Shown here piece after piece: positions 22,540 to 31,325 of a stretch of DNA of 64,000 bases. Under the pieces are notes generated by a model that saw only the letters and a program-made list of their open reading frames with translations, did no database searches and had not been told where the DNA came from. The DNA is from Streptomyces xanthophaeus (GTDB lineage: Bacteria > Actinomycetota > Actinomycetes > Streptomycetales > Streptomycetaceae). The number at the start of each line of letters is the position of its first letter. The stretch's first letter is position 1. The stretch spans positions 62,001 to 126,000 of the forward strand of contig NZ_CP076543.1 in NCBI RefSeq assembly GCF_030440515.1, read 5' to 3'. The position numbers were made by a program, and so were the translations under genes.

Positions 22540-23958
22540 TCACAGCATGACGTGCTTGACCTGGGTGTAGTCCAGGAGGCCCGCCATCGAGAGGTCGCTG
22601 CCGTAGCCCGAGTGCTTGACCCCGCCGTGGGGCATCTCGGAGACGGTGGTGCCGTGGGTGTTCACCCAGACGATGCCGGTCCGCAGGGCCCGGGTCGCCC
22701 GCATGGCGCGGTCGTGGTCCGTCGTCCACACGCTGGCGGCGAGGCCGTGGCGGACGTCGTTGGCCAGGTACAGGGCCTCCGCCTCGTCCGCGAAGGACTG
22801 CACCGTCACGACAGGGCCGAAGATCTCCTCCTGCACGATCTCGTCGTCCTGGCGCACGCCCGCGATGACGGTCGGTTCGTGGAAGAAGCCGGGCCGTGGG
22901 AGGCGGGCCCCGCCGGTGACGATCTCGGCACGGCTCGGCAGCCGGTCGAGCAGGGACCGTACCGACGTCAGCTGGGCCGCGTTGTTCAGCGGACCGAAAT
23001 CGGCGTCCGGCTCGTCCGGGGCGCCCGTACGCAGCGCAGCCGCCTCGGCCGCGAAGGCCGCGAGGAACGCGTCGTGCACCCGGTGGTGGACCAGCAGCCG
23101 GGTGGGCGCGGTGCAGTCCTGGCCCGCGTTGTAGTAGGCGACCGCGGCGAGGGCGGCGGCGGTCGCCTCGACGTCCACGTCGTCGTGGACGAGCACCGGG
23201 GCGTTGCCGCCGAGCTCCAGGTGGACCCGTTTGAGGTCGGCGGCCGCGGCGGCGGCGATCTGCCGGCCGGCGCGCACGCTGCCGGTGACCGCGATGAGGG
23301 CGACATCGGGGTGGGCGGTGAGCGCGCGGCCGGTGTCGCGGTCGCCGCAGACCACGTTGAGCACGCCCGGCGGCAGGTGCTCGGCCGCGATCCGGGCCAG
23401 CAGCGCCGACGACGTGGGGGTGGTGTCGGCGGGCTTGAGCACCGTCGTATTGCCTGCGGCGACGGCCGGGGCGATCTTCCACACCGCCATCATCAGCGGA
23501 TAGTTCCATGGGGTGATCTGGGCGCAGACCCCGATCGGTTCGCGCCGCAGCACGGAGGTACGGCCTTCGGTGTACTCGGCGGCCGCGAGGCCCGGCAGGT
23601 TGCGCGCGGCTCCGGCGAAGAAGCGGAGCGTGTCGACGATCGCGGGCAGTTCCTCGGCCCTGAACTGCCGGGGCGGCTTGCCCGTGTCGCCGGTCTCGGC
23701 GGCCACGAAGGCCTCCGCGTGCTCCTCGACGGCGTCGGCGATGCCGAGCAGGGCGCGCTGGCGTACCGCCGGTGTGGTCGTGGACCAGTGCGCGTACGCG
23801 GCTGCGGCTGCCGCGCAGGCCGCGTCCGTGTCGGCCCTGCCCGAGCGCGGGGCGTGGCCGTGCACCCGGCCGGTGGCGGGGTCGACCAGCTCCATCGTCT
23901 CGCCGGAGGCGGCGGGCCGGTCCACGCCCGCCACATGGTTGAGCACGGGGTCAGCCAC
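22540..23958 (-). CDS. Aminoaldehyde dehydrogenase (gamma-aminobutyraldehyde/betaine-aldehyde type)
   Basis: A 472-residue NAD(P)-dependent aldehyde dehydrogenase. GTG 23958 overlaps the upstream amine-oxidase gene by eight bases. Motifs: CAQITPWNYPLMMAVWKIAP, the catalytic glutamate in HLELGGNAPVLV, the catalytic cysteine in NAGQDCTAPTRLLVH, and EEIFGPVVTVQSF. The N-terminal VDPATGRVHGHAPRSGRADT and C-terminal VNTHGTTVSEMPHGGVKHSG are typical of gamma-aminobutyraldehyde and betaine-aldehyde dehydrogenases. As the last gene of the leftward operon it would oxidise the aldehyde made by the flavin oxidase and/or the Rieske oxygenase upstream. Confidence 0.9.
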   Translation of the reverse strand: MADPVLNHVAGVDRPAASGETMELVDPATGRVHGHAPRSGRADTDAACAAAAAAYAHWSTTTPAVRQRALLGIADAVEEHAEAFVAAETGDTGKPPRQFRAEELPAIVDTLRFFAGAARNLPGLAAAEYTEGRTSVLRREPIGVCAQITPWNYPLMMAVWKIAPAVAAGNTTVLKPADTTPTSSALLARIAAEHLPPGVLNVVCGDRDTGRALTAHPDVALIAVTGSVRAGRQIAAAAAADLKRVHLELGGNAPVLVHDDVDVEATAAALAAVAYYNAGQDCTAPTRLLVHHRVHDAFLAAFAAEAAALRTGAPDEPDADFGPLNNAAQLTSVRSLLDRLPSRAEIVTGGARLPRPGFFHEPTVIAGVRQDDEIVQEEIFGPVVTVQSFADEAEALYLANDVRHGLAASVWTTDHDRAMRATRALRTGIVWVNTHGTTVSEMPHGGVKHSGYGSDLSMAGLLDYTQVKHVML

Positions 23959-25267
23959 GGCGCAGCGCCTCCTTGGCGGCGTCGCGTCCGGTGCGTACGG
24001 CGCCTTCCATGTAGCCGGCCACCCACTGGTCGGATCCGCAGACGTAGAAGGGTGGTTCGTGGGTGCCGTGGCGGGGGCCGACGGCCATGACGTCGCCCGG
24101 GGTCCACTGGGTGACGTACCCCTGCGTCCACGGGTCGGTGCCCCACATCCGGACGTAGGTGGCCAGCGGCCGGTACGCCTCGTCGCCGTAGAGGCGGGCG
24201 ATGTCGGCGAGGAGTTCCCGGGTGCGCAGCGGGGCGGGTGTGCCGAGCAGGACGCCGAGCCGTTCGGGTGGCACGAGGGCGGAGAGGATGCCGTCGCTCT
24301 GCGGCCAGGTGCTGCCGAGGACCCCCTCGCATTCGGAGAGGCCGCTCTTGCCGAGTGTGCGCCAGAACGGCCGGTCGTACGCGGCGACGAACTTCGCGGC
24401 GAGGGCCTGGCGTTGGCGGTGCAGGGAGGCGAGTCGCTCGTCGCGGACGCCGGTGACGGCGACCTGGCGGAGCGGGCCGACGGGCAGGGCGCTGACGACG
24501 GCGCCGGCGGTGAGGGTCTCGCCGCCGGCCAGCCGTACGGAGCAGGGGCCGGCCGGGCGGACCGTGACGGCCTCGACGGGCGCGCCGGTGCGGATGCGTC
24601 CGCCGAGGTCCGCGGCCATGCGCAGGGCCACCGTGGCGGAGCCCTCGGCGACCCGCAGGCCCTCCCATGCCTCGTAGTCGTAGGCCTCGGGGCCGGGGAC
24701 GGCGGCGTGCTTGCGCAGGGCGGCGAGCAGCGACGTACGCTCGTACGAGCCGTCGGCGAGGGCGAGTTGGCCGATCTCCCAGAGGCGGACGACGGCCGGT
24801 GTCGCTCCCTGGGCGCGCAGCCAGTCGGCGACGGAGGACCGGTCGAGGGCCGTGGCGTCGGGGTGGGACCAGGGGTCGGCCGGGTCCACGGTCCGGGCGA
24901 GGGCGCAGAAGGCGGCGGTGACCTTCTGGTGGCAGGCGTCGTCGCCGGGGCCGAACCAGTGGGGCGGATCGCCGGCGGAGACCCCTTCCGGCGTGGCACG
25001 GGTGAGGACGCCGGGCTCGGCGACATAGCTGGGGACCAGGGTGAGGCCGAGTTCCTCGGCGAGGGCCAGGTAGGCGGTGTGGGCGCGGCCGACGACCTCG
25101 CCGCCGAGCTGGACCAGCCGGCCGTCGGGGAGTTCGGTCTGTTCGACGCGTCCGCCGACCCGGTCCCGGGCCTCGACGACGAGGACGTCGGCTCCGCCGG
25201 CGGCGAGGTCACGCGCTGCGGCGAGGCCGGCCAGGCCGGCGCCGAGCACGATGACGTCGTGGTTCAT
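23951..25267 (-). CDS. Flavin monoamine/polyamine oxidase family protein
   Basis: A 438-residue protein from ATG 25267. The N-terminal FAD-binding motif is VIVLGAGLAGLAAARDLAAG, then VVEARDRVGGRVEQTELPDG with the GG-doublet motif and GGEVVGRAHTAYLALAEELG. The C-terminal flavin motif is YVCGSDQWVAGYMEGAVRTG, as in monoamine and putrescine oxidases. It would oxidise a primary or secondary amine to an aldehyde with ammonium and hydrogen peroxide. It sits between the PotA gene (56 bases upstream) and the aminoaldehyde dehydrogenase, a classical polyamine-degrading arrangement. Confidence 0.88.
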   Translation of the reverse strand: MNHDVIVLGAGLAGLAAARDLAAGGADVLVVEARDRVGGRVEQTELPDGRLVQLGGEVVGRAHTAYLALAEELGLTLVPSYVAEPGVLTRATPEGVSAGDPPHWFGPGDDACHQKVTAAFCALARTVDPADPWSHPDATALDRSSVADWLRAQGATPAVVRLWEIGQLALADGSYERTSLLAALRKHAAVPGPEAYDYEAWEGLRVAEGSATVALRMAADLGGRIRTGAPVEAVTVRPAGPCSVRLAGGETLTAGAVVSALPVGPLRQVAVTGVRDERLASLHRQRQALAAKFVAAYDRPFWRTLGKSGLSECEGVLGSTWPQSDGILSALVPPERLGVLLGTPAPLRTRELLADIARLYGDEAYRPLATYVRMWGTDPWTQGYVTQWTPGDVMAVGPRHGTHEPPFYVCGSDQWVAGYMEGAVRTGRDAAKEALRRG

Positions 25268-25322
25268 GAGGGTGTTCCTTCGGTCGGGCGGAGCCGAGGC
25301 GGCTCAGGCTTCGGCTTCGGCT

Positions 25323-26522
25323 TCAGTCCAGGACGAGGCAGTGTTCGGGCTTCCAGCCGATCTCGACGCGCTCGCCGCCGCTCCAGCGGTCCTCCCTGCG
25401 GGAGCGGACGGTGTTCTGCTCCAGTACGGACACCGTGACGCCGGGAGCCAGTTCGATCAGGTACGTGGTGGTCGGGCCGCAGTAGACGGTCTCGCGGACG
25501 ACGCCGGTGGCGCGGGCCATGTCCGGCTCCAGGTCGGACAGCCAGATCTTCTCGGGGCGGATCGACAGGTTGACCCTGCTGCCTTCGGGGACGGACGTCC
25601 GCTGTCCGACGGGCAGTTCGGGGCCGTCGTCGAGGACGACCCGGCCGGAACGGTAGGTGCCGGGGACGAGGTTGGAGGTGCCCATGAAGGAGGCGGTGAA
25701 GCTGCTGGTGGGGCGCTCGTACACGTCCTCGGGCGTTCCGCACTGCTCGACGCGGCCCTCGTTCATGACGGCGAGGCGGTCCGACATGGTCAGGGCCTCG
25801 TCCTGGTCGTGGGTGACGAAGACGAAGGTGATGCCGACCTCGCGCTGGATCTGCTTGAGCTCGACCTGCATGTGGCGGCGGAGTTTGAGGTCGAGGGCGG
25901 CCAGCGGCTCGTCGAGGAGGAGGACCTGGGGCCGGTTGACGAGGGCGCGGGCGAGGGCGACGCGTTGTTTCTGGCCGCCGGAGAGGGTGGCCGGCTTGCG
26001 GTTCGCCAGGTGGCCGAGCTGGACGAGGTCGAGCATGCCGGAGACCCGTTCGCGGATCTCGGCGCGGCCGACGCCCTTGCGCTTGAGGCCGAAGGCCACG
26101 TTGTCGGCGAGCGAGAGGTGGTCGAAGAGGGCGTAGCTCTGGAAGACGGTGTTGACGTTGCGCTTGTCGGGCGGCAGGCCGGTGACGTCCTGGCCGTCGA
26201 GGAGGACGCTGCCCGAGGTGGGGTCGGAGAAGCCGCCGATCATCCGCAGGAGGCTGGTCTTGCCGCAGCCGGAGGGGCCGAGGAGGGAGAAGAACTCACC
26301 CGGGGCGATGTCGAGTTCGACGTCGCGTACGGCGTACGTGCCGCCCGCGGCCGGGTACTGCTTGCTGACCCGGTCGAGCCGGACGGCGGGGGTGGGGTGG
26401 ACGGGCGTCGGGGTCATGAGGGTCCGGGTCCGGGCGGTCGGGCTCGTGGGGGGCTGGGTCGTGGGGGTCGGGGTCGTGGTCGTGGGGGTCGGGTGCTCGG
26501 GTGTCGCGGGCATGGGTGTCAC
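25323..26522 (-). CDS. potA: Polyamine-type ABC transporter ATP-binding protein
   Basis: Up to 399 residues. Walker A is LLGPSGCGKTSLLRMIGG, the signature is LSGGQKQRVALARALVNR, Walker B is VLLLDEPLAALDLKLR and the H-loop is VFVTHDQDEAL. The C-terminal TOBE-like domain (VNLSIRPEKIWL, CGPTTTYLIEL) is that of PotA. GTG 26522 overlaps the permease stop by four bases. The ATGs at 26513 and 26417 are alternatives. The first 35 residues (proline/threonine repeats such as PTPTTTTPTPTT) are not part of the family, so the protein may really begin at 26417, though that ATG has no ribosome site. It energises uptake by the two permeases upstream. Confidence 0.9.
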   Translation of the reverse strand: MTPMPATPEHPTPTTTTPTPTTQPPTSPTARTRTLMTPTPVHPTPAVRLDRVSKQYPAAGGTYAVRDVELDIAPGEFFSLLGPSGCGKTSLLRMIGGFSDPTSGSVLLDGQDVTGLPPDKRNVNTVFQSYALFDHLSLADNVAFGLKRKGVGRAEIRERVSGMLDLVQLGHLANRKPATLSGGQKQRVALARALVNRPQVLLLDEPLAALDLKLRRHMQVELKQIQREVGITFVFVTHDQDEALTMSDRLAVMNEGRVEQCGTPEDVYERPTSSFTASFMGTSNLVPGTYRSGRVVLDDGPELPVGQRTSVPEGSRVNLSIRPEKIWLSDLEPDMARATGVVRETVYCGPTTTYLIELAPGVTVSVLEQNTVRSRREDRWSGGERVEIGWKPEHCLVLD

Positions 26523-27355
26523 TTCCCGGAGAGCAGGTCGAGGCCGCCTCTGCGCCCGAACAGGCGCGGGATGGCCAGTGCGAGGACGATGAGGCCGATG
26601 GAGCCGACCAGCATCAGGGTGCCGACGGCGTTGATGGTGGGCTGCACGCCGAACCTGATCGCCGAGTAGATGCGCACCGACAGGGGTTGCGGGTCGACGC
26701 CGGTGGTGAAGTAGGCGAGGACGAAGTCGTCGAAGACGAGGGCGAAGATCAGCACCGCGGAGGCGAGGATGCTGGGCAGCAGCGCGGGCAGGGTCACCAG
26801 GCGCAGGGCCTGCCCGCGGGTGGCCCCGAGGTCCATGGCCGCCTCCTCGACCTCCGGGTTGAGGGCGGCGATGCGGGAGCGGAGGATGACCGTCACGTAG
26901 GAGATGGAGAAGGTGATCTCGGCGAGCATCACGGTGGTGGTGGACAGGGTGATGCCGAGGCCCTTGAAGAGGAGCATCGCCGCGACGCCGGTGACGATCT
27001 CCGGGGTGATCAGCGGGACGAGCATGATCAGGCCGGCGAAGGAGCCGAGGCGGCTGCGGCTGCGTACGAGGCCCAGGGCCAGGGCCACCCCGAGGACGAG
27101 CGAGCCGGCCATGGCGACCAGGGACACCCGCAGGCTCATGCCGAGCGAGTCGAGGAGTGCCTCGTCGTGGAGGAGGGCCGTGTACCAGCGGAGGCTGACG
27201 CCGTCGAGGACGGTGAGGGATTTCTGGGAGTTGAAGGAGAACAGGACGACGACGCCGACGGGGAGGTAGAGGAGCGCGAAGAAGAGGGCGGTGACGGCGA
27301 TGGCGAAGCGGGGGCGGCGCTCGGCTCCGCGCCGGCGGCGCTGCGGGGCGCTCAT
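26519..27355 (-). CDS. potC: Polyamine-type ABC transporter permease
   Basis: A 278-residue membrane protein starting at ATG 27355, overlapping the previous permease stop by four bases. Six membrane segments are seen, beginning FAIAVTALFFALLYLPVGVV. The EAA loop that contacts the ATPase is EEAAMDLGATRGQALRLVTL. The family's external-loop pattern (LFSFNSQKSLTVLDGVSLRW) is present. PotC type by similarity and position after PotB. It forms the translocation pore with the PotB-like subunit. Confidence 0.92.
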   Translation of the reverse strand: MSAPQRRRRGAERRPRFAIAVTALFFALLYLPVGVVVLFSFNSQKSLTVLDGVSLRWYTALLHDEALLDSLGMSLRVSLVAMAGSLVLGVALALGLVRSRSRLGSFAGLIMLVPLITPEIVTGVAAMLLFKGLGITLSTTTVMLAEITFSISYVTVILRSRIAALNPEVEEAAMDLGATRGQALRLVTLPALLPSILASAVLIFALVFDDFVLAYFTTGVDPQPLSVRIYSAIRFGVQPTINAVGTLMLVGSIGLIVLALAIPRLFGRRGGLDLLSGK

Positions 27356-28323
27356 CGGGCGGCCTCCGCCTCGTCCTTGCGGGTGCGCCGCAGGTAGCCG
27401 AGCATCCCGAGGAACAGGACCGCCATCAGCAGCATGGTGAGGGCCGAGCCGAGGGGCCAGTTCTGGCCTTGGAAGAACTTGTCCTGGATCAGGTTGCCGA
27501 TCATGATCTGGTCGGGACCTCCCATGAGCTGGGCGCTGACGAAGTCGCCCATGGCGGGCAGGAAGACGAGAACGCAACCCGCGGCCGCTCCCTGCCGGGT
27601 GGCGGGGACGGTGACGAAGAGGAAGGTCCGCAGGGGGCCGCCGTAGAGGTCGCGGCCGGCCTCGATGAGCGAGGTGTCCATGCGTTCCATCGCCGCGTAC
27701 AGCGGGATGATCATGAAGACGACGAAGCCGTAGACGAGTCCGGCGATCACTCCCACACCGGTCTGGAGGATCTTGGTGCCGTCGTCGGCGAGACCGATCG
27801 CGCGCAGGGCCCTCAGCAGCGGTCCGTCGTCGGAGAGGACGACGGACCAGCCGTACATCCGGACCAGGTAGTTGGCGAAGAACGGGACCACGATCGCGGC
27901 GATCAGCAGGTTCTTGAACCGGCCGCCGCACAGGGCGATGGCGTAGGCGACCGGGTAGGCCACGGCCAGGCAGATGAGGCAGGTGATGAGCGCGTAGCCG
28001 AGGGAGCGCAGCAGGACGGTGCTGTAGGCGGGGTCGGCCAGTGCGGTGAGGTTGGCGAAGTTGAGCCCGAAGCGCGGATTGCCGAGGGGGTCGGTGGTGC
28101 CGAGCGCCAGGGTGGCCACGAGGAGGAGGGAGGCGACGAGGAAGCCGGCCATCCAGAGGGTGCCGGGGAGCAGGAGCCAGGTCCACAGGCGCGGCTGCCG
28201 CCTCCGGGTGCGGGTGCCCGGTGCGGCTTCGGGCCGTGTCCGGTCCGGGGGCGGTGTTTTCGGCCCGTCCGGGTCCTCGGGCGGCCGGACCGCGGTTCCG
28301 GTGCGGTTGCTGCGTGTCGCCAT
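27352..28323 (-). CDS. potB: Polyamine-type ABC transporter permease
   Basis: A 323-residue protein from ATG 28323, one base after the binding-protein stop. A long charged N-terminal tail (about 45 residues, proline/arginine-rich) precedes six membrane segments starting LWTWLLLPGTLWMAGFLVAS. The EAA loop reads SLIEAGRDLYGGPLRTFLFV. VPFFANYLVRMYGWSVVLSD and FLPAMGDFVSAQLMGG are conserved PotB features. It is coupled to the next permease by an ATGA overlap. Confidence 0.92.
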   Translation of the reverse strand: MATRSNRTGTAVRPPEDPDGPKTPPPDRTRPEAAPGTRTRRRQPRLWTWLLLPGTLWMAGFLVASLLLVATLALGTTDPLGNPRFGLNFANLTALADPAYSTVLLRSLGYALITCLICLAVAYPVAYAIALCGGRFKNLLIAAIVVPFFANYLVRMYGWSVVLSDDGPLLRALRAIGLADDGTKILQTGVGVIAGLVYGFVVFMIIPLYAAMERMDTSLIEAGRDLYGGPLRTFLFVTVPATRQGAAAGCVLVFLPAMGDFVSAQLMGGPDQIMIGNLIQDKFFQGQNWPLGSALTMLLMAVLFLGMLGYLRRTRKDEAEAAR

Positions 28324-28324
28324 G

Positions 28325-29455
28325 TCAGCCGGCCTTCACGTCGGTCCAGGCGGCGTCGCGGGCCCGTTCGGTCCCCGCGTCGCCGTTGCGGAAGAAGAGG
28401 TCGGCCGCCAGGTCGTCGGCGGTCACCAGGCACTGGGGGAAGGGCTCGACGAGCGCGGCGTAGGTGTCCTCGGTACCGCGGACCGGCATCGGGTAGCCGA
28501 TGTACTCGATGTTCTTCTTCACGTTCTCCGGGCGGAGCATGTAGTCGATGAAGAGCATCGCGGTGCCGGGGTGCTGCGCGTTGGCGGGTATGGCGTAGCA
28601 GTCGGAGTTGACGGGGGCGCCTTCGCGGGCGACCTCGAAGCCGAAGACGGACGGGTCCTCGGCCTGGGCGAGCATGGCGGCCATGTCGCCGCTCCAGGCC
28701 TGGGTCATGTCGGCGTTGCCGTTGAGGAGGTTGTTGTAGCTGTCGCTGGAGAAGCCGCGCAGGCGGGGGCGGAGCGAGCGCAGGGTGTCGGTGACGCGGT
28801 CGAGGTCGGCCTGGTCTCCGGTGGTGAGGCCGAGGCCGAGTTTGAGCGCGCCCAGGCCGAGCACCTCGTCGCGGTCGTCGAGGACGAAGACCTTGCCCTT
28901 GGCCTTCTCGTTCCACAGGTCTTCCCAGGAGCCGGTCAGGTCGCCGAGCCGGTCCCGGCGCCAGCCTATGCCCGTCTTGTACATGGTGAAGGGGACGGTG
29001 TGCGCGGAGCGGGGGTCGTACCAGGGGTCGGCGAAGTAGTCGTAGCCGCCGAACACGGCTTCGGCGCCCCGTAGCCGGGAGTGGTCGATCGTACGGAGCC
29101 GGCCGCCGGTGGCGAGGCGCTCGGCCCATTTCGCGGTGGGGAAGATGATGTCGTAGCGGTTGCCGGCGTTGAGTTTGGCCGCCATGCCCTCCATGGAGTC
29201 GTAGTTCGACTGGACGACCTTGACGCCGTACTCCTTCTGGAAGCCTTCGAAGACGGTGGGGTCGACGAAGTCCGCCCAGTTGAAGTAGACGAGGTCGCCG
29301 TCGACCTTGACGTCGATGGGTGCTTCCGCGGTCGCCTTGCCGGCCGGGTCGTCGCCGGTGGCGAAGCCGCAGCCGGAGGCGGTGAGGGCGAGGGCGGCGG
29401 CGGTGCCGGCGCGGAGGAACGAGCGTCTGGTCGGGGGGAGTGCCTCGGGGGACAT
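28325..29455 (-). CDS. potD: Polyamine-type ABC transporter substrate-binding lipoprotein
   Basis: A 376-residue protein from ATG 29455. The N-terminus combines a twin-arginine motif (RRSFLRAG) with a lipobox (LTASGC), so it is probably exported folded and lipid-anchored outside the membrane. The PotD/PotF-like body includes VYFNWADFVDPTVFEGFQKE, YNNLLNGNADMTQAWSGDMA and AMLFIDYMLRPENVKKNIEY. The usual polyamine-binding residues (aspartates and tryptophans) seem present at W-A-D-F and in AWSGD, but related proteins bind choline-like and other cations, so the ligand is not proven. First gene of the transporter cassette, about 180 bases downstream of the Rieske gene. Confidence 0.9.
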   Translation of the reverse strand: MSPEALPPTRRSFLRAGTAAALALTASGCGFATGDDPAGKATAEAPIDVKVDGDLVYFNWADFVDPTVFEGFQKEYGVKVVQSNYDSMEGMAAKLNAGNRYDIIFPTAKWAERLATGGRLRTIDHSRLRGAEAVFGGYDYFADPWYDPRSAHTVPFTMYKTGIGWRRDRLGDLTGSWEDLWNEKAKGKVFVLDDRDEVLGLGALKLGLGLTTGDQADLDRVTDTLRSLRPRLRGFSSDSYNNLLNGNADMTQAWSGDMAAMLAQAEDPSVFGFEVAREGAPVNSDCYAIPANAQHPGTAMLFIDYMLRPENVKKNIEYIGYPMPVRGTEDTYAALVEPFPQCLVTADDLAADLFFRNGDAGTERARDAAWTDVKAG

Positions 29456-29638
29456 GGGGTCCTCTCCGTAGGGGCCGCAGGGGGACGGCGGAACGAGCGG
29501 TGCGTGGGGGCTCGGTCGTGCGGCGGGCGCGGCGCGGGGGGCGGGGCGCTGCGCTGCGTTGCAGTGGTGCGGTCGTGCGGGGCCGTGCGGTGCGATGGCG
29601 CGGTGCAGTCGTGCCGTGTTCGGCGGGGGGGGCGGGCC

Positions 29639-30901
29639 TCAGTCGTCGGCGGTGTCGAGGTCGGCCCGGACGCGGCCGGCGAACCAGCCGACCGCCGACT
29701 CGCGTCGGGACAGCGGTCCGGGCTCGAAGCCGGGGGTGGAGAGGCCCTTCTGCACGCGGGCGACCAGCTCGGCGTCCTCGTCGTTGGTGATCCAGCCGAT
29801 GTGGATGTTCAGGCGCCGGGCTAGGCGGGTGCGCAGGCCGGTGCCGCGGCGGGTGTAGAACGCGCCGGGTACGGCGACGCGGTCCACCGCCGTGGGGATC
29901 GCGGTCCAGGCCAGTACGTGGTCGGGGTAGAAGTCGATGAGGGTGTTCGGATAGATGACCGCGTACCGCCAGATCCGGCGGTCGGCCTCGCGGAGGCCCG
30001 GCATCGGTGCGGCGATGCGCTGGTAGAGGCGCTCGGCCCAGTTCGAGGACGGCTTGTCGCGCAGCGGTGAGGCGAAGAGCGCGTAGGACTCCTCGATCTC
30101 GCAGGTGTAGCCCTGGTAGTCGAGCAGCCGCATCAGGCCGGGGTGGGCGACCGGGACGTGGTAGCCCTCCAGGTAGTTGTCGACCGCCACCTTCCAGTTG
30201 GCCTGTTGCACCTCGGCGGCGGCCAGGTCGTGGATGCGGGCGCGGCCGATGGGCACCAGGTCGGCTCCGGCGTAGTGGCCGACCGCCTCCGCGAGGCCCG
30301 CGCAGCTCTCGGCCAGCGGTACGGCGTCGGGGTCGAGGTTGACGAACACGAAGCCGAGGAAGGACTCGACGCGGGCCGGGAAGAGGCCGAGTTTCGGCTT
30401 GTCGAGGCAGGGGATCTGGCGGGCCTCCGGGGCTCCGACCAGGCTCCCGTCGAGGCGGTACGTCCAGCCGTGGTACGGGCAGCGGATCGCCTTGCCGTCC
30501 GGTTCGGGGGTGGTGACCAGGCGGGTTCCGCGGTGGCGGCAGACGTTGAGGTGGGCTGCGAGGCTGCCGTCCTCGGTGCGGACCACCAGGACCTCGCGGC
30601 CGGCGACGGTGGCGGCGAGCCGCGCTCCCGGGTTCGGCAGGTCGGACTCGTGGCAGACGAGCTGCCACGACCGGCCGAAGACGTGCCGGGTCTCCGCGGC
30701 GGCGGTGTCGGGGTCGGTGTAGTAGCGGGCGGGGAGGGCCGGCCCGGGGGTGTCGGGGGCGGCGGCGTTGCCCGGCGGCCCGGTCCGGTCGGTCCGGTCG
30801 GTCGGATCGGACGGGTCGGACGGGTCGGACGGGTCGGATCGGACGGTGACGTCGGATCGGACGGTGCGGCCTGTCGGTGATTCGGGAGCTCTTGAGTGCA
30901 T
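29639..30901 (-). CDS. Rieske non-heme iron oxygenase, quaternary-amine (CntA/GbcA-like) type
   Basis: A 420-residue protein. ATG 30901 has GAGGAG six bases upstream. The first 45 residues are a low-complexity run (SDPSDPSDPSDPTDRTDRT). The [2Fe-2S] Rieske ligands are Cys121-x-His123 and Cys141-x2-His144 (NVCRHRGTR, CPYHGWTYRLDG). The mononuclear iron site is NWKVAVDNYLEGYHVPVAH with His248 and His253. The residue that normally bridges the two centres, an Asp in most of the family, is Glu245. Glutamate at this place is a feature of carnitine and betaine monooxygenases (for example Glu205 in CntA). Inference: oxidation and C-N cleavage of a trimethylammonium or related substrate. Reducing partners are missing on this strand but a ferredoxin and NuoF-like flavoprotein lie in the divergent operon. 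Confidence 0.9.
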   Translation of the reverse strand: MHSRAPESPTGRTVRSDVTVRSDPSDPSDPSDPTDRTDRTGPPGNAAAPDTPGPALPARYYTDPDTAAAETRHVFGRSWQLVCHESDLPNPGARLAATVAGREVLVVRTEDGSLAAHLNVCRHRGTRLVTTPEPDGKAIRCPYHGWTYRLDGSLVGAPEARQIPCLDKPKLGLFPARVESFLGFVFVNLDPDAVPLAESCAGLAEAVGHYAGADLVPIGRARIHDLAAAEVQQANWKVAVDNYLEGYHVPVAHPGLMRLLDYQGYTCEIEESYALFASPLRDKPSSNWAERLYQRIAAPMPGLREADRRIWRYAVIYPNTLIDFYPDHVLAWTAIPTAVDRVAVPGAFYTRRGTGLRTRLARRLNIHIGWITNDEDAELVARVQKGLSTPGFEPGPLSRRESAVGWFAGRVRADLDTADD

Positions 30902-31088
30902 CGGTGACTCCTCCGTGCCGGCGTGCGGCGATCGGTGTCGGCGTTCGATGGCAAGGCAGGACAAGAGAGGGCAAGGCAGGACGAGGCATGGCGATCCAGC
31001 GGCGGACAGGCGGTCGGGGCGGGAAAGCCGGAACCAGGCTGACCGATTGGACAGCCAGATTGCTGGCTCATTTCCACCGGGTCAAGAC

Positions 31089-31143
31089 TTGTTCACTGAC
31101 CGATCGGTCAGCTAGCGTAATTCTTGCCTGACCGATCGGTCAG
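31089..31143. promoter_or_regulatory. Divergent promoter with two identical perfect 16-bp palindromes (TetR-type operators)
   Basis: CTGACCGATCGGTCAG occurs at 31096-31111 and again at 31128-31143, 32 bases apart, about three helical turns. TTGTTC (31089-31094) and TAGCGT (31113-31118) make a fair rightward promoter with the first palindrome in its spacer. On the other strand TTGCTG (31146-31141) begins next to the second palindrome. The core is typical of TetR-family operators, and the TetR gene at 38826 ends the rightward operon. The rest of 30902-31325 shows no gene. Confidence 0.8.
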
Positions 31144-31325
31144 CAAACGTGCTTTCCTGTCGCCGCACCGGCCCCGCTCCGTATACACCCTGTTCACCGG
31201 GGCGGACGCAGCCGTGCGGCCCGCCCGTCCCGTACGGGTCCGCACCCCCGATCCCCCCGGTCCCCCGCCCACGGCTCCCGCCGGGCGCCGGACCGGCGGC
31301 GGTATCCCACCTCCCGGAGGCACGC

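Noticed and set aside
27903..30989. 1028-codon open frame overlapping the permease, PotD and Rieske genes
   Set aside because: A different frame of the same strand; the product is proline/arginine low-complexity sequence and three well-supported genes occupy the region.
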